DNA from: CAYNHT01 sp964397485
Lineage (GTDB): Bacteria; Bacillota_I; Bacilli_A; RF39; UBA660
NCBI GenBank assembly: GCA_964397485.1
Contig: CAYNHT010000001.1
Location: 1-64,000 of the forward strand
Reading direction: 5' to 3'
DNA length: 64,000 nt
In this document: positions 34,508 through 43,274 of the stretch, in pieces
Layout: every line of letters begins with the position of its first letter
How positions within the stretch are numbered: the first letter of the stretch is position 1
Translations under genes and position numbers: made by a program
The notes under the pieces: model-generated
The model's input: only the letters and a program-made list of their open reading frames with translations
Database searches by the model: none
Told to the model about the DNA's origin: nothing

Positions 34508-35383
34508 ATGATAAGTGCTAGTTTAGTAAAAGAATTAAGAGAAAAAACAGGAGCAGGAATGCTTGATTGTAAAAAAGCTTTAGAAGAAAATAATGCTAAT
34601 ATAGATGCAGCAATTGATTGGTTGCGTGAAAAAGGTATTTCTAAAGCTGCTAAAAAAGCTGATCGTATTGCCGCAGAAGGAACAGCAGCTATTTTAGTTA
34701 AAGGAGATAAGGCTGTAGTGGCTGAAATCAATTCTGAGACAGATTTCGTAGCTAAAAATGAGGAGTTTAAAGCAATGGTTAATACTATTCTTGAAACTTT
34801 AATAGATAGTGATGTTAAAACTGTTGAGGAAGCTTTAGAACTTGTTACAAATGAAGGAAAAATAAGTGATTTGATTATTTCAAAAACATCTAAAATTGGT
34901 GAAAAATTAAGTTTAAGACGTTTTGAATTAGTTACAAAAAATGAAAATGAATCATTTGGATCATATATTCATATGGGTGGAAAAATAGCTGTTTTAACAC
35001 TATTATCAAACACTAGTGAAGAAGTTGCAAAAGATGTTTCTATGCATGCTGCAGCAATGCGTCCAAGTTATGTAAAAAGAGATGAAGTTCCAACAGAAGA
35101 ATTAGAAAAAGAAAGAACGGTTCTTAAAGAACAAGCAATTAATGAAGGTAAGCCTGCTGATATTGCTGAAAAAATGGTTGAAGGAAGAATTCAAAAATAT
35201 TACAAAGAAGTATGTTTAGAAGAACAACCATTTGTTAAAGATGGGGATATCAATGTTGCAACATATGTTAAAAACAACGGTGGAACTATCCTTTCTATGA
35301 TTCGTTATGAAGTTGGAGAAGGAATGGAAAAAAGAGAAGAAAACTTTGCTGACGAAGTAATGAAACAAGTTAAGAATGCATAA
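34508..35383 (+). CDS. tsf: Elongation factor Ts
   Basis: 291 residues. LVKELREKTGAGMLDCKKAL is the N-terminal UBA-like signature and EINSETDFVAKNEEF the core contact with EF-Tu. It reloads EF-Tu with GTP. GAGAGGAG precedes the ATG. It follows rpsB by 53 bases in the standard operon and ends at a strong terminator. Confidence 0.97.
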   Translation: MISASLVKELREKTGAGMLDCKKALEENNANIDAAIDWLREKGISKAAKKADRIAAEGTAAILVKGDKAVVAEINSETDFVAKNEEFKAMVNTILETLIDSDVKTVEEALELVTNEGKISDLIISKTSKIGEKLSLRRFELVTKNENESFGSYIHMGGKIAVLTLLSNTSEEVAKDVSMHAAAMRPSYVKRDEVPTEELEKERTVLKEQAINEGKPADIAEKMVEGRIQKYYKEVCLEEQPFVKDGDINVATYVKNNGGTILSMIRYEVGEGMEKREENFADEVMKQVKNA

Positions 35384-35388
35384 AACCA

Positions 35389-35420
35389 AAACTATAGTTA
35401 AAAAACTATAGTTTTTTTGG
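35389..35420 (+). terminator. Terminator after tsf
   Basis: AAACTATAGTT/AACTATAGTTT stem with seven T's. Confidence 0.85.
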
Positions 35421-35446
35421 TATAATTATTATTGGAGTTGATAAAT

Positions 35447-36325
35447 TTGTTAAAAATAGATAAATTAAAAAAATATCCTATAATATATATAATAGGTCAT
35501 AAAAATATGGATGCTGATACAATCATCTCGTCATATTTACTATCAAAAATTTTAAATAATTTTGGTATAAGAAGTGAATATGCTAAATTAGAAGATGATT
35601 ATGAAATTGTATTTGATGATTATGATTTAATAAAAGATTTTTTAGGTGAAAAATATAATCCAACAACTATTAAAAATACAGAAATAAGTAATAATTATTT
35701 TATTTTAGTAGACCATAATAATCCTATTCAATCTATTGGTGATATTAATAGAGTAGTAGGTATCGTTGATCACCATTTTACAGATAATAATAATACAAAT
35801 TGTTTAATAAGTAATTATGCTAGTACATCTTCTTTTATATATGACATGTATAAGGATGTATATCAATTTAGTAAACATGACAAATTACTAGTCTTTTTAG
35901 CAATTTTAAGTGATACTGCATATTTGAAAACAACTAGATTCAAAGAAAAAGATAAAAAAATGCTTGAAATTTTAAATAATGAATTAAATCTAGATCATAA
36001 TGAGCTAAGAGAAAAATATTTCAGGACTAATGAATTTGATAAGGGAATAGAAATAAACTTTCATTCGAATTATAAACAGTATAAATTTGAAAATATTGAG
36101 TTTGAAAGTTCTTTTATAAGAGCTAATAGTTTAGATAAGTATAGATTAAATGATTATATTAATTATTTAAAGAGTGTACCAAACAACTGGTTATTAATAT
36201 GGTACGAATATGATAAGGATAAAACTTATGTTTATTTTAAACATAATAATGAAATAAAAGAATTTGAATACGACTTTATTGCTTCTAGAGCAAATGATAT
36301 TGTTAAAGAAATTATTAAATTATAA
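35447..36325 (+). CDS. DHH superfamily phosphoesterase (PPase-like)
   Basis: 292 residues if the TTG at 35447 is the start; TTGGAG lies eight bases upstream and there is no ATG nearby. GHKNMDADTIISSYLLSKIL, LVDHNNP, VDHHFTD and LSDTAYLKT match the metal-binding motifs of family II inorganic pyrophosphatase and related DHH enzymes. The C-terminal DHHA2 domain is divergent, and the Arg-Lys-Lys substrate motif of true pyrophosphatases is not evident. It may hydrolyse another phosphoester. Confidence 0.82.
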   Translation: MLKIDKLKKYPIIYIIGHKNMDADTIISSYLLSKILNNFGIRSEYAKLEDDYEIVFDDYDLIKDFLGEKYNPTTIKNTEISNNYFILVDHNNPIQSIGDINRVVGIVDHHFTDNNNTNCLISNYASTSSFIYDMYKDVYQFSKHDKLLVFLAILSDTAYLKTTRFKEKDKKMLEILNNELNLDHNELREKYFRTNEFDKGIEINFHSNYKQYKFENIEFESSFIRANSLDKYRLNDYINYLKSVPNNWLLIWYEYDKDKTYVYFKHNNEIKEFEYDFIASRANDIVKEIIKL

Positions 36326-36426
36326 TTTTTTATAAAGATAAAAATACGTATGAAAAAGGATATTGCAATAAACTATGGTAAGTGTTATAATACCACTGCG
36401 TTTAATTAAAAGAGGAGGTTATGTAT

Positions 36427-36927
36427 ATGGAAAGTAACGATATTTATTATAAAGTTGATAAGAAAATTGTCGAAAATAATTTTTGGACTAAAAGTATCGC
36501 TGATAAGAAAATTTTAGTAGAAAATGAGTTGTTTAATTATACTGTTTTAAAGATAGATGATATTGGCAAGTTTCAAATAACATCTAAAAAAATAAATAAT
36601 CTTAACGATTTATTACATTATGTAAATGATAATTTAAGCAACTTTGAACAAAGAGAAAAGTTTTTTAGTCACTATACTCATTATTTACTTAAAATAGTTA
36701 GTGCTATTCAAGGTACCCACATAATTTGGTGGCAAGAAGACGATTTGTCATTAAAAGAAAATCCGATTATTGAATTTAATGAAGAAGGATTATGGAATAA
36801 TTTAAAAACACATACAAATACTGAACCTATTCATATAACTAAATTTGTTTTAGATATATTTAAAAACCAATTTGGCATTAACAATATCAATGAGATTAGT
36901 AAAATTAAAGTATTAAAGAAGTATTAA
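36427..36927 (+). CDS. Hypothetical protein, 166 aa
   Basis: Not recognised. The ATG at 36427 is eight bases after AGGAGG; the ATG at 36421 is too close to it. Soluble and mixed alpha/beta, with HIIWWQEDDLS and EEGLWNNLKTHTN as distinctive stretches. It is convergent with the YigZ gene. Confidence 0.75.
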   Translation: MESNDIYYKVDKKIVENNFWTKSIADKKILVENELFNYTVLKIDDIGKFQITSKKINNLNDLLHYVNDNLSNFEQREKFFSHYTHYLLKIVSAIQGTHIIWWQEDDLSLKENPIIEFNEEGLWNNLKTHTNTEPIHITKFVLDIFKNQFGINNINEISKIKVLKKY

Positions 36928-36955
36928 AAATCCTTATTCTTCAATAAGGATTTTT
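36926..36955. terminator. Bidirectional terminator
   Basis: AAAAATCCTTATT pairs with AATAAGGATTTTT; it overlaps the ends of both convergent genes. Confidence 0.85.
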
Positions 36956-37524
36956 TCTATTTTTAAAATATTAATTGTGTTATATACTAAATCATCATAT
37001 ATTATCTCTAATTTTTTGTTACTAATATTAAAAGTATATGTAACTTCATTTTCAAAAAATTTATCTTCAATATTAATTTCTGATAAGAGATAATCAATTT
37101 GTTTTAAATTACTATAATCAAAGTTTATTTTTATTTTTGTACCATCAACCAAATTAACTAATTTTACTTTTTTTAGACATTCTGTAGTAGCTTTTGTGTA
37201 TGCCCTAACAAGTCCTCCAGCCCCTAATTTTATTCCACCAAAATACCTTATTACTACGCACAAAATATTATCTAGATTATTACTTTCTAAAACATTTAAA
37301 ATAGGCATTCCAGCTGTTTTTGTTGGCTCACCATCATCATTAAATTTCTTTTTATTACCGCAAACATATGCGTAACAATAATGTGTGGCCCCAACATATT
37401 CACTTTTAATATCATTTAGAATATTATCAACATCATGTTCGCTTTTAATCTTGATTAATTTTGTAATAAATTTTGATTTATTTATAATTATTTCATTGTG
37501 ATTGTTTTCTTTAATAGAGATCAT
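36934..37524 (-). CDS. YigZ/IMPACT family protein
   Basis: 196 residues from the ATG at 37524 (GGTGAT upstream). ATHYCYAYVCG, FNDDGEPTKTAGMPIL and VIRYFGGIKLGAGGLVRAY are the UPF0029/IMPACT N-terminal signature, followed by the small DUF1949 domain. The family is linked to translation control, but its activity in bacteria is not established. Confidence 0.92.
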   Translation of the reverse strand: MISIKENNHNEIIINKSKFITKLIKIKSEHDVDNILNDIKSEYVGATHYCYAYVCGNKKKFNDDGEPTKTAGMPILNVLESNNLDNILCVVIRYFGGIKLGAGGLVRAYTKATTECLKKVKLVNLVDGTKIKINFDYSNLKQIDYLLSEINIEDKFFENEVTYTFNISNKKLEIIYDDLVYNTINILKIEKILIEE

Positions 37525-37602
37525 TTTATCACCAAAACTATTATAACTTAAACTTGTCATTTTATCAAATAAATTGTATAATTAACGATAGGATGGTGAA
37601 TT

Positions 37603-38166
37603 ATGATAGAAGTTGAAAAAAGAAGTTTTGTTTCTAAAGAAAAATACGAGCAATTAATCAATTATTTTAAAAGTAATAATTATATTCTTAAAGAAGAAAA
37701 ACAAGTTACTACATATTTTAAAGGTGATACTGATTTTAGATTAATGAATACACCGGATTATTTAAAGTTGTGGTTAAAAAAAGGTCAAATTCATGATGAT
37801 GCTAGAGAAGAGATGAATGTAGTAGTTGAAAAGAAATATGAAACAGATTTAGTTAAAATGCTGAATGTTTTAGGGTATGAAGAAGAAATTAAGTGGTACC
37901 GCAAACGACTAGAACTACAATATGAAGATTTTGAAGTAACAATTGATTATTCAATAGGATATGGTTATATTGTTGAATTTGAATTGATGGTTAACGATGA
38001 ATCAAAAGTAGATAGGGCAAAAGAGAAAATCGAAGAACTGTTTAATAAATTTGATATCGAAAATACACCAAAAGAGGAATTTAATAATAGATATAATGAT
38101 TATAAAATAAATTGGAAGAATTATACTAATAATATTTCTGATGAAGAATTCTTAAATAAAATTTAA
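37603..38166 (+). CDS. CYTH domain protein (class IV adenylate cyclase-like)
   Basis: 187 residues. The opening IEVEKRSFV gives the ExExK metal/triphosphate motif of the CYTH family. RLMNTPDYLKLWLKKG, VVEKKYE and VTIDYSIGYGYIVEFE supply the alternating basic and acidic strands of the tunnel fold. Members act on triphosphates (tripolyphosphatase, thiamine triphosphatase or CyaB cyclase); the activity here is open. GGATGGTG precedes the ATG. A second, broken CYTH-like gene lies at 59662. Confidence 0.85.
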   Translation: MIEVEKRSFVSKEKYEQLINYFKSNNYILKEEKQVTTYFKGDTDFRLMNTPDYLKLWLKKGQIHDDAREEMNVVVEKKYETDLVKMLNVLGYEEEIKWYRKRLELQYEDFEVTIDYSIGYGYIVEFELMVNDESKVDRAKEKIEELFNKFDIENTPKEEFNNRYNDYKINWKNYTNNISDEEFLNKI

Positions 38167-38258
38167 GAGTTTTTTATTATTGAATAAAAATATGGAAAAT
38201 TTTTACAATATGTGTTATAATAACGGCGTTTAGAAATATTTTAATGGGGGGATAAAAA

Positions 38259-38549
38259 ATGAGTTATGAATCAGATCAAATGGAATATCTTAGATATGCG
38301 ATTAGACAAGAGATTCCAAAGGCAGTTAGAAGTTTAAAAGAATTTCAAAATGAATTTGGAGATGGCAAACTTATTAATGCATTGAATGAAAACACCAAAG
38401 AACAAAAAATTGCTAATTTACTTACTTTATGTGAACTTTCTATGAGCCAACCACAATTAAGAATATTAACACCAGAAGAAACCAAAGAAATTCTAATTAC
38501 TGTTAAAGATGCTGTTATTACTAAAAATAATAAAGTGAAAAAAAGATAG
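38259..38549 (+). CDS. Hypothetical protein, 96 aa
   Basis: Not recognised. GGGGGG before the ATG. A small helical protein with a basic tail (NKVKKR) that ends at a clear terminator. Probably its own transcription unit. Confidence 0.72.
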   Translation: MSYESDQMEYLRYAIRQEIPKAVRSLKEFQNEFGDGKLINALNENTKEQKIANLLTLCELSMSQPQLRILTPEETKEILITVKDAVITKNNKVKKR

Positions 38550-38557
38550 TAAATAAT

Positions 38558-38585
38558 AAAAAAATCATTAGCAATGATTTTTTTT
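38558..38585 (+). terminator. Terminator after 38259 gene
   Basis: AAAAAATCATT-AGC-AATGATTTTTTT hairpin. Confidence 0.85.
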
Positions 38586-38617
38586 AATTTAATGGTATAA
38601 TATAAATGGTGATTTTT

Positions 38618-40384
38618 ATGATAAAACAAAAACTATCTTTGACACCAAATCGACCTGGTTGTTACTTAATGAAAAATAAAAACGGTGTTATTATATATGT
38701 TGGTAAAGCTAAGAATTTGAAAAATCGTCTTAGTTCTTATTTTCGTGGTAATCATTCAGGAAAGACCGCTAAACTAGTTAGCGAGATAGTTGATTTTGAA
38801 TATATGGTTGTAGGAAGTGAAACTGAAGCTTTAATATTAGAATTAAATTTAATAAAAGAATATGATCCTAAGTATAATATTTTGCTTCGTGATGATAAGA
38901 CTTATCCTTATATTGAATTAACCAATGAAGAAGTTCCCCGATTATTAGTAGTAAGAAATGTGAGTCGAAAAAAAAGTAATCATACAAGAATGTATGGACC
39001 ATATCCAAATGTATATGCTGCTCGTAATACTGTTAATTTGTTAAATCGTATGTATCCACTTCGAAAGTGCAGTACATATCCTAAAAAACCGTGTTTATAT
39101 TATCATATAAATCAGTGCTTGGGTTATTGTGTTTATGATATTGATCGTAATAAAATACTAAAAATGGAAAATGAAATTATTCGTTTTCTAAAAGGAGATC
39201 ATAGTTTAATAACTGAGCAAATTAAATCAGAAATGTATTTAGAAAGTAGCAAAATGCATTATGAAAAGGCAAAAGAATTAAAAGAGTTACTTGATTATAT
39301 AACTATTACATTGACAAAACAAAAGGTTGAAATAAATGATAATATTGATAGAGATTTATTTGGATTTTTTGTTGATAAAGGCTATTTATCAATTCAAGTG
39401 TTTTTTATTAGAGGTGGTAAAATCATTGAGCGACACTCTAAAATAATACCCTTGATTGATGAAGTTGAAGAAGAATTAACAAGATATATTGCTAAATTTT
39501 ATGAAAAAAATATATTACTTCCTAAGGAAGTATTGGTGCCAGATATTGTAGATAATAAGTTATTGGAATCATATTTAGGTATTAGTGTGAAAAAACCTGT
39601 TAGAGGAGTTAAATTAAAATTGATTAAAATGGCAAATAAAAATGCTGAGATAGCACTAAATGAAGAATTTGAACTTATTAAAAAAGATGAAGGCAAAACA
39701 ATAAATGCCAATAATGAATTAAAAGAAATATTAAAGTTAGATAAATTAGATCGTATTGAAGTATTTGATAATTCTAATCTTTTTGGAAGTTTTAATGTTT
39801 CAGGAATGGTAGTATTTATTGATGGTAAACCAAGTAAAAATGAATATCGTAAATTTAAAATAACTATTGATAAAAATGATGATTATGGTGCTATGAAAGA
39901 GGTCATCTACAGAAGATATTTCAGAGTTTTAAAAGATAATCTTATTAGACCTGATTTAATTATAGTAGATGGTGGCATAGGACAAATAAACGTTGCTAGA
40001 GAGGTATTAGATTCATTAGGAGTTAATATACCTGTAGTAGGACTTAAAAAGGATGACAAGCATTCTACAAGTAAATTGTTAGCATTTAATCCGTTAGTAG
40101 AGATTGATATTGATAAAAAAAGTAATTTATTTTATTATTTAGAACGAATTCAAGATGAAGTTCATAATTATACTATTAATTATCATAAACAAATTAGAAG
40201 TAAAGGATCTTTAGAAAGTATTTTAGATAGTATTCCTGGAATAGGGACTAAAAGGAAAAAGGAATTATTAAAAAAATATAGAACTATTACAAAAATAAAA
40301 CAACTAGAAATTTCAGAACTTTCAAAAATTATTCCAGAGAATGTTGCGATAAAGTTATTAGATTTTTTAAAAAATTATGAATAA
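38618..40384 (+). CDS. uvrC: UvrABC system protein C
   Basis: 588 residues from the ATG at 38618 (GGTGATTTTT upstream). The GIY-YIG nuclease (PGCYLMKNKNGVIIYVGKAKNLKNRLSSYF) makes the 3' incision. A UVR motif follows (about 200-235). The RNase H-like nuclease (LDRIEVFDNSNLFGSF, LIIVDGGIGQINVA) makes the 5' incision, and helix-hairpin-helix motifs (SIPGIGTKRKKELLKKY) end the protein. The common FDISH motif reads FDNSN here, keeping the Asp but losing the His. Nucleotide excision repair; uvrA and uvrB are elsewhere. Confidence 0.95.
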   Translation: MIKQKLSLTPNRPGCYLMKNKNGVIIYVGKAKNLKNRLSSYFRGNHSGKTAKLVSEIVDFEYMVVGSETEALILELNLIKEYDPKYNILLRDDKTYPYIELTNEEVPRLLVVRNVSRKKSNHTRMYGPYPNVYAARNTVNLLNRMYPLRKCSTYPKKPCLYYHINQCLGYCVYDIDRNKILKMENEIIRFLKGDHSLITEQIKSEMYLESSKMHYEKAKELKELLDYITITLTKQKVEINDNIDRDLFGFFVDKGYLSIQVFFIRGGKIIERHSKIIPLIDEVEEELTRYIAKFYEKNILLPKEVLVPDIVDNKLLESYLGISVKKPVRGVKLKLIKMANKNAEIALNEEFELIKKDEGKTINANNELKEILKLDKLDRIEVFDNSNLFGSFNVSGMVVFIDGKPSKNEYRKFKITIDKNDDYGAMKEVIYRRYFRVLKDNLIRPDLIIVDGGIGQINVAREVLDSLGVNIPVVGLKKDDKHSTSKLLAFNPLVEIDIDKKSNLFYYLERIQDEVHNYTINYHKQIRSKGSLESILDSIPGIGTKRKKELLKKYRTITKIKQLEISELSKIIPENVAIKLLDFLKNYE

Positions 40385-40411
40385 AAATAAATATAATGGT
40401 TATGATATTAA

Positions 40412-40453
40412 TGCCACGGTTAGTGGCACCGGAGATTTATTCTCCGGTTTTTA
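40412..40453 (+). terminator. Tandem hairpins between uvrC and mutL
   Basis: Hairpin 1: TGCCAC/GTGGCA (40412-40428). Hairpin 2: ACCGGAGA/TCTCCGGT (40428-40448) followed by T's, a good terminator. They abut and are clearly more GC-rich than the surroundings. Confidence 0.75.
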
Positions 40454-40498
40454 TTTGTTTTCTTCTTTTTTTTTGTTATAATGTAAATAGGTGATAAT

Positions 40499-42265
40499 AT
40501 GGCATTTATAAAAATAATGGACGAAATTTTAGCAAATAAAATTGCTGCTGGTGAAGTCGTAGAAAGATGCGCGTCAGTTGTTAAAGAATTAGTAGAAAAT
40601 AGTATTGATGCTAATAGTAGTGAAATAAAAGTAGAATTGATTGATGCAGGAACTAAAGAAATAAAAGTAACTGATAATGGAAATGGTATGGATAAAGAAG
40701 ATGCTGTTTTAGCGTTTTCACGTCATGCTACAAGTAAATTAATAGATGAAGATGATTTATATCACATAAACACATTAGGGTTCCGTGGCGAGGCCTTAGC
40801 GTCAATTGCCAGTGTTAGTAAAATAGCTTTGAGAACTTCTACTGGTGATGTTGGGACAGTTGTTAATATAGAGGGCGGTAAAATAATTAATGTTGATACT
40901 GGTGATGCTAGAAAAGGAACTATTATAACCGTTAGTGATTTATTTTTTAATACGCCTGCGAGGTTAAAACATATGAAAAGCTTATATACCGAATTAGCAA
41001 GCATTACAGATTATATAAATAAATTAGCTTTATCACATCCAGGTATTAAATTTACTTTAATCAATAATAATAATGTTTTATTAAATACTGATGGATCTGG
41101 CAATTTATTAAAAACAATCAAAAGTATATATGGAATTGATATTGTTAAAAAGATGTTACCTATATCAGGTAGCAATGAGGATTATGAAGTAAATGGATAT
41201 ATTACTTTACCAGAAATTCATCGCTCTAGTAGAAATCATATGATTACTCTTGTAAACGGTAGAGTAGTAAGAAATATTGATATCAATCGTATAATTAATG
41301 ATAGTTATCATTCGTATAAACCTGATAATCGTTATCCAGTAGTAGTTTTAGAAATAATAGTTGATCCTAGTTTAGTGGATGTCAATATCCATCCTACCAA
41401 GATGGATATTAAATTCAGTAAAATAGAAGAATTAATGGAATTAGTTGAAAATATTATTAAAAATAAACTAAAAGATACCTCACTAATACCTAGAGTGGAA
41501 GTAAAAGAAGAGATAAAAGAATATGATAAACCAGTTATTGAGGAACAAACTTTAAATTTAGAAAGAGTATTTGAAAATGAAATCACATACGAGCCAATTA
41601 TAAATGATGATTTAGTTGTTGATGTAACTAATAATAATGTTAAAGAAAATGTAATTGAGCAAATTGCTTCAAAAGACACTTTACCTGAACTTTATCCAGT
41701 TGGATTAGTTCATGGAACTTATATTATTTGTCAAAATGAACTTGGTATGTATATGATTGATCAACATGCAGCTAAAGAAAGAATTAATTACGAATTGTTT
41801 AAAAAAAGACTAGGTAGTCCTAATAATGATAGTATATCTTTATTATTTCCTATTACAATTGAATTATCAAATACGGAATACATTATTTTAAAAGAAAATT
41901 TTTCGATTTTAAATAACATGAATTTCGTTGTAGAAGAATTTGGTATTAATTCAATCATTGTTAAAGCACATCCGACATGGTTACCTAAAGGATATGAGGA
42001 CGCTGCTATTAAAAAAATAATAGATATAATTATTAATCAAGAAAAAAACTTTAGTATTGAGAAATTTAATGAAAATGTTGCAACAATGTTAAGTTGTAAA
42101 TTATCAATTAAAGCTAATGAAAATATATCATTAAAAGAAATGGAAAATTTGATTAATGACTTAAGACAGTGCGATAATCCATACAACTGTCCACACGGAA
42201 GACCAACAATTATTTTTTATTCAAGTTATGATTTAGAAAAATTATTTAAACGAAGTGGTTTTTAG
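40499..42265 (+). CDS. mutL: DNA mismatch repair protein MutL
   Basis: 588 residues. The GHKL ATPase has NKIAAGEVVERCASVVKELVENSIDA, DNGNGM and GFRGEAL. The C-terminal endonuclease domain has DQHAAKERINYE and CPHGRPT, so this is a nicking MutL as in Bacillus. mutS is not adjacent. GGTGAT precedes the ATG. Confidence 0.97.
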   Translation: MAFIKIMDEILANKIAAGEVVERCASVVKELVENSIDANSSEIKVELIDAGTKEIKVTDNGNGMDKEDAVLAFSRHATSKLIDEDDLYHINTLGFRGEALASIASVSKIALRTSTGDVGTVVNIEGGKIINVDTGDARKGTIITVSDLFFNTPARLKHMKSLYTELASITDYINKLALSHPGIKFTLINNNNVLLNTDGSGNLLKTIKSIYGIDIVKKMLPISGSNEDYEVNGYITLPEIHRSSRNHMITLVNGRVVRNIDINRIINDSYHSYKPDNRYPVVVLEIIVDPSLVDVNIHPTKMDIKFSKIEELMELVENIIKNKLKDTSLIPRVEVKEEIKEYDKPVIEEQTLNLERVFENEITYEPIINDDLVVDVTNNNVKENVIEQIASKDTLPELYPVGLVHGTYIICQNELGMYMIDQHAAKERINYELFKKRLGSPNNDSISLLFPITIELSNTEYIILKENFSILNNMNFVVEEFGINSIIVKAHPTWLPKGYEDAAIKKIIDIIINQEKNFSIEKFNENVATMLSCKLSIKANENISLKEMENLINDLRQCDNPYNCPHGRPTIIFYSSYDLEKLFKRSGF

Positions 42266-42322
42266 TAATTTGACATTTTTAAAAAATAAGATATAATATG
42301 ACTCAATTGAAAGGGTGATAGT

Positions 42323-42577
42323 ATGTCTAGTTTTAGATTTTCAACTTTTGTGTTTGAATTGTTAGGATTTAATAAACAAGAAGCGGATATTATTATAAAA
42401 AGAGATAATGAATATAATAATAAAGGTATTATATTAAATGAAAAGAAAGTTTTTTCAGATTTAAGATGTGGTGGAATGTCAACTACTGATAGAGCTAATT
42501 CGGAAGGTTTTAACAAAGAATTTGGACATTTAACAAATGCCGATCCTAATAAGGCATTAAAAAAATTTTATAGATAA
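42323..42577 (+). CDS. Hypothetical protein, 84 aa
   Basis: Not recognised. AAAGGGTGAT precedes the ATG and a terminator follows, which favours this frame over an antisense one at 42262-42516. Basic, soluble; contains KKVFSDLRCGGMSTTDRAN. Confidence 0.65.
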   Translation: MSSFRFSTFVFELLGFNKQEADIIIKRDNEYNNKGIILNEKKVFSDLRCGGMSTTDRANSEGFNKEFGHLTNADPNKALKKFYR

Positions 42578-42609
42578 AAAAAAGAAAATTTTAAATTTTC
42601 TTTTTTTTA
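42578..42609. terminator. Bidirectional terminator
   Basis: AAAGAAAATTT/AAATTTTCTTT stem flanked by A's and T's, between convergent genes. Confidence 0.8.
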
Positions 42610-42612
42610 TTT

Positions 42613-42930
42613 TTATTGTGGCAATTCACTTAATCTGCCTGAATATTCATTAACTTTTTGATCAATCTTAGTTTGTTCAGCTTTTTCTAAACTATACCAT
42701 CCTTTTTGAAACATCAAGTTATAAAGACTGCGAGCCATTGCCTGATTTTCTGAAAACATATCAAGAATATCTTTGAAAAATGTTTCATTACTAGCTTCGT
42801 TTAAGACAATAGAAAGATTGTTTGTCATATTCTTTTCGCCTTCTAAAACATCATTGATATAATCTCGATCATTCATTTCTACAGTTTGTGGTACTTCAGT
42901 CTTAGGATTAGAAACAGTATTATTATTCAT
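42613..42930 (-). CDS. Spore coat protein CotF-like
   Basis: 105 residues. The domain from about residue 18 (MNDRDYINDVLEGEKNMTNNL, then FFKDILDMFSENQAMARSLYNLMFQKGWYSLEKA) matches the Coat F family, a ferritin-like helical bundle. Family members are spore coat proteins in Bacillota. The ATG directly follows the stop codon of the upstream small gene, with GGAGG inside that gene, so the two are co-translated. Confidence 0.85.
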   Translation of the reverse strand: MNNNTVSNPKTEVPQTVEMNDRDYINDVLEGEKNMTNNLSIVLNEASNETFFKDILDMFSENQAMARSLYNLMFQKGWYSLEKAEQTKIDQKVNEYSGRLSELPQ

Positions 42931-43140
42931 TTATTGATTTCCTCCTTGTAAAATACTAACTAATTTTTGACAGTGTTTAGCATGCATCATTGCCACTTCC
43001 TTTAGTAGTTCTTTTATTTCAGGATCTTGTACTTCATTAACAAAATGATTAGCTTTTTTACTAGCAGTAATCATCCACTCAAACATATCTGAAATATAAG
43101 ATAAGTCTTTAGTAGAAATCATTTGTGGTACACTATTCAT
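42931..43140 (-). CDS. Small coat-like helical protein
   Basis: 69 residues from the ATG at 43140, with AAAGGA nine bases upstream. ISTKDLSYISDMFEWMITASKKANHF and MMHAKHCQKLVSIL give two helices with His/Glu positions like those of CotF-type proteins. It is the first gene of a two-gene operon with the CotF-like protein and probably its partner. Confidence 0.75.
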   Translation of the reverse strand: MNSVPQMISTKDLSYISDMFEWMITASKKANHFVNEVQDPEIKELLKEVAMMHAKHCQKLVSILQGGNQ

Positions 43141-43274
43141 AAAAATCATTCCTTTCATTTACATTTCTATCTTATAATGATACGAAATGTTAAAAATATA
43201 CAATTATTTATAGATAAAATAATAAAGTTGAGAATATATGATATAATGTTATAAATTTATAAGGGAGAGATATT

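Noticed and set aside
42262..42516. 84-residue minus-strand frame opposite the small gene at 42323
   Set aside because: The plus-strand frame has a binding site and a following terminator; the antisense frame has neither.
43160..43274. T-box or other riboswitch before proS
   Set aside because: The short AT-rich leader shows no T-box sequence, specifier stem or terminator.
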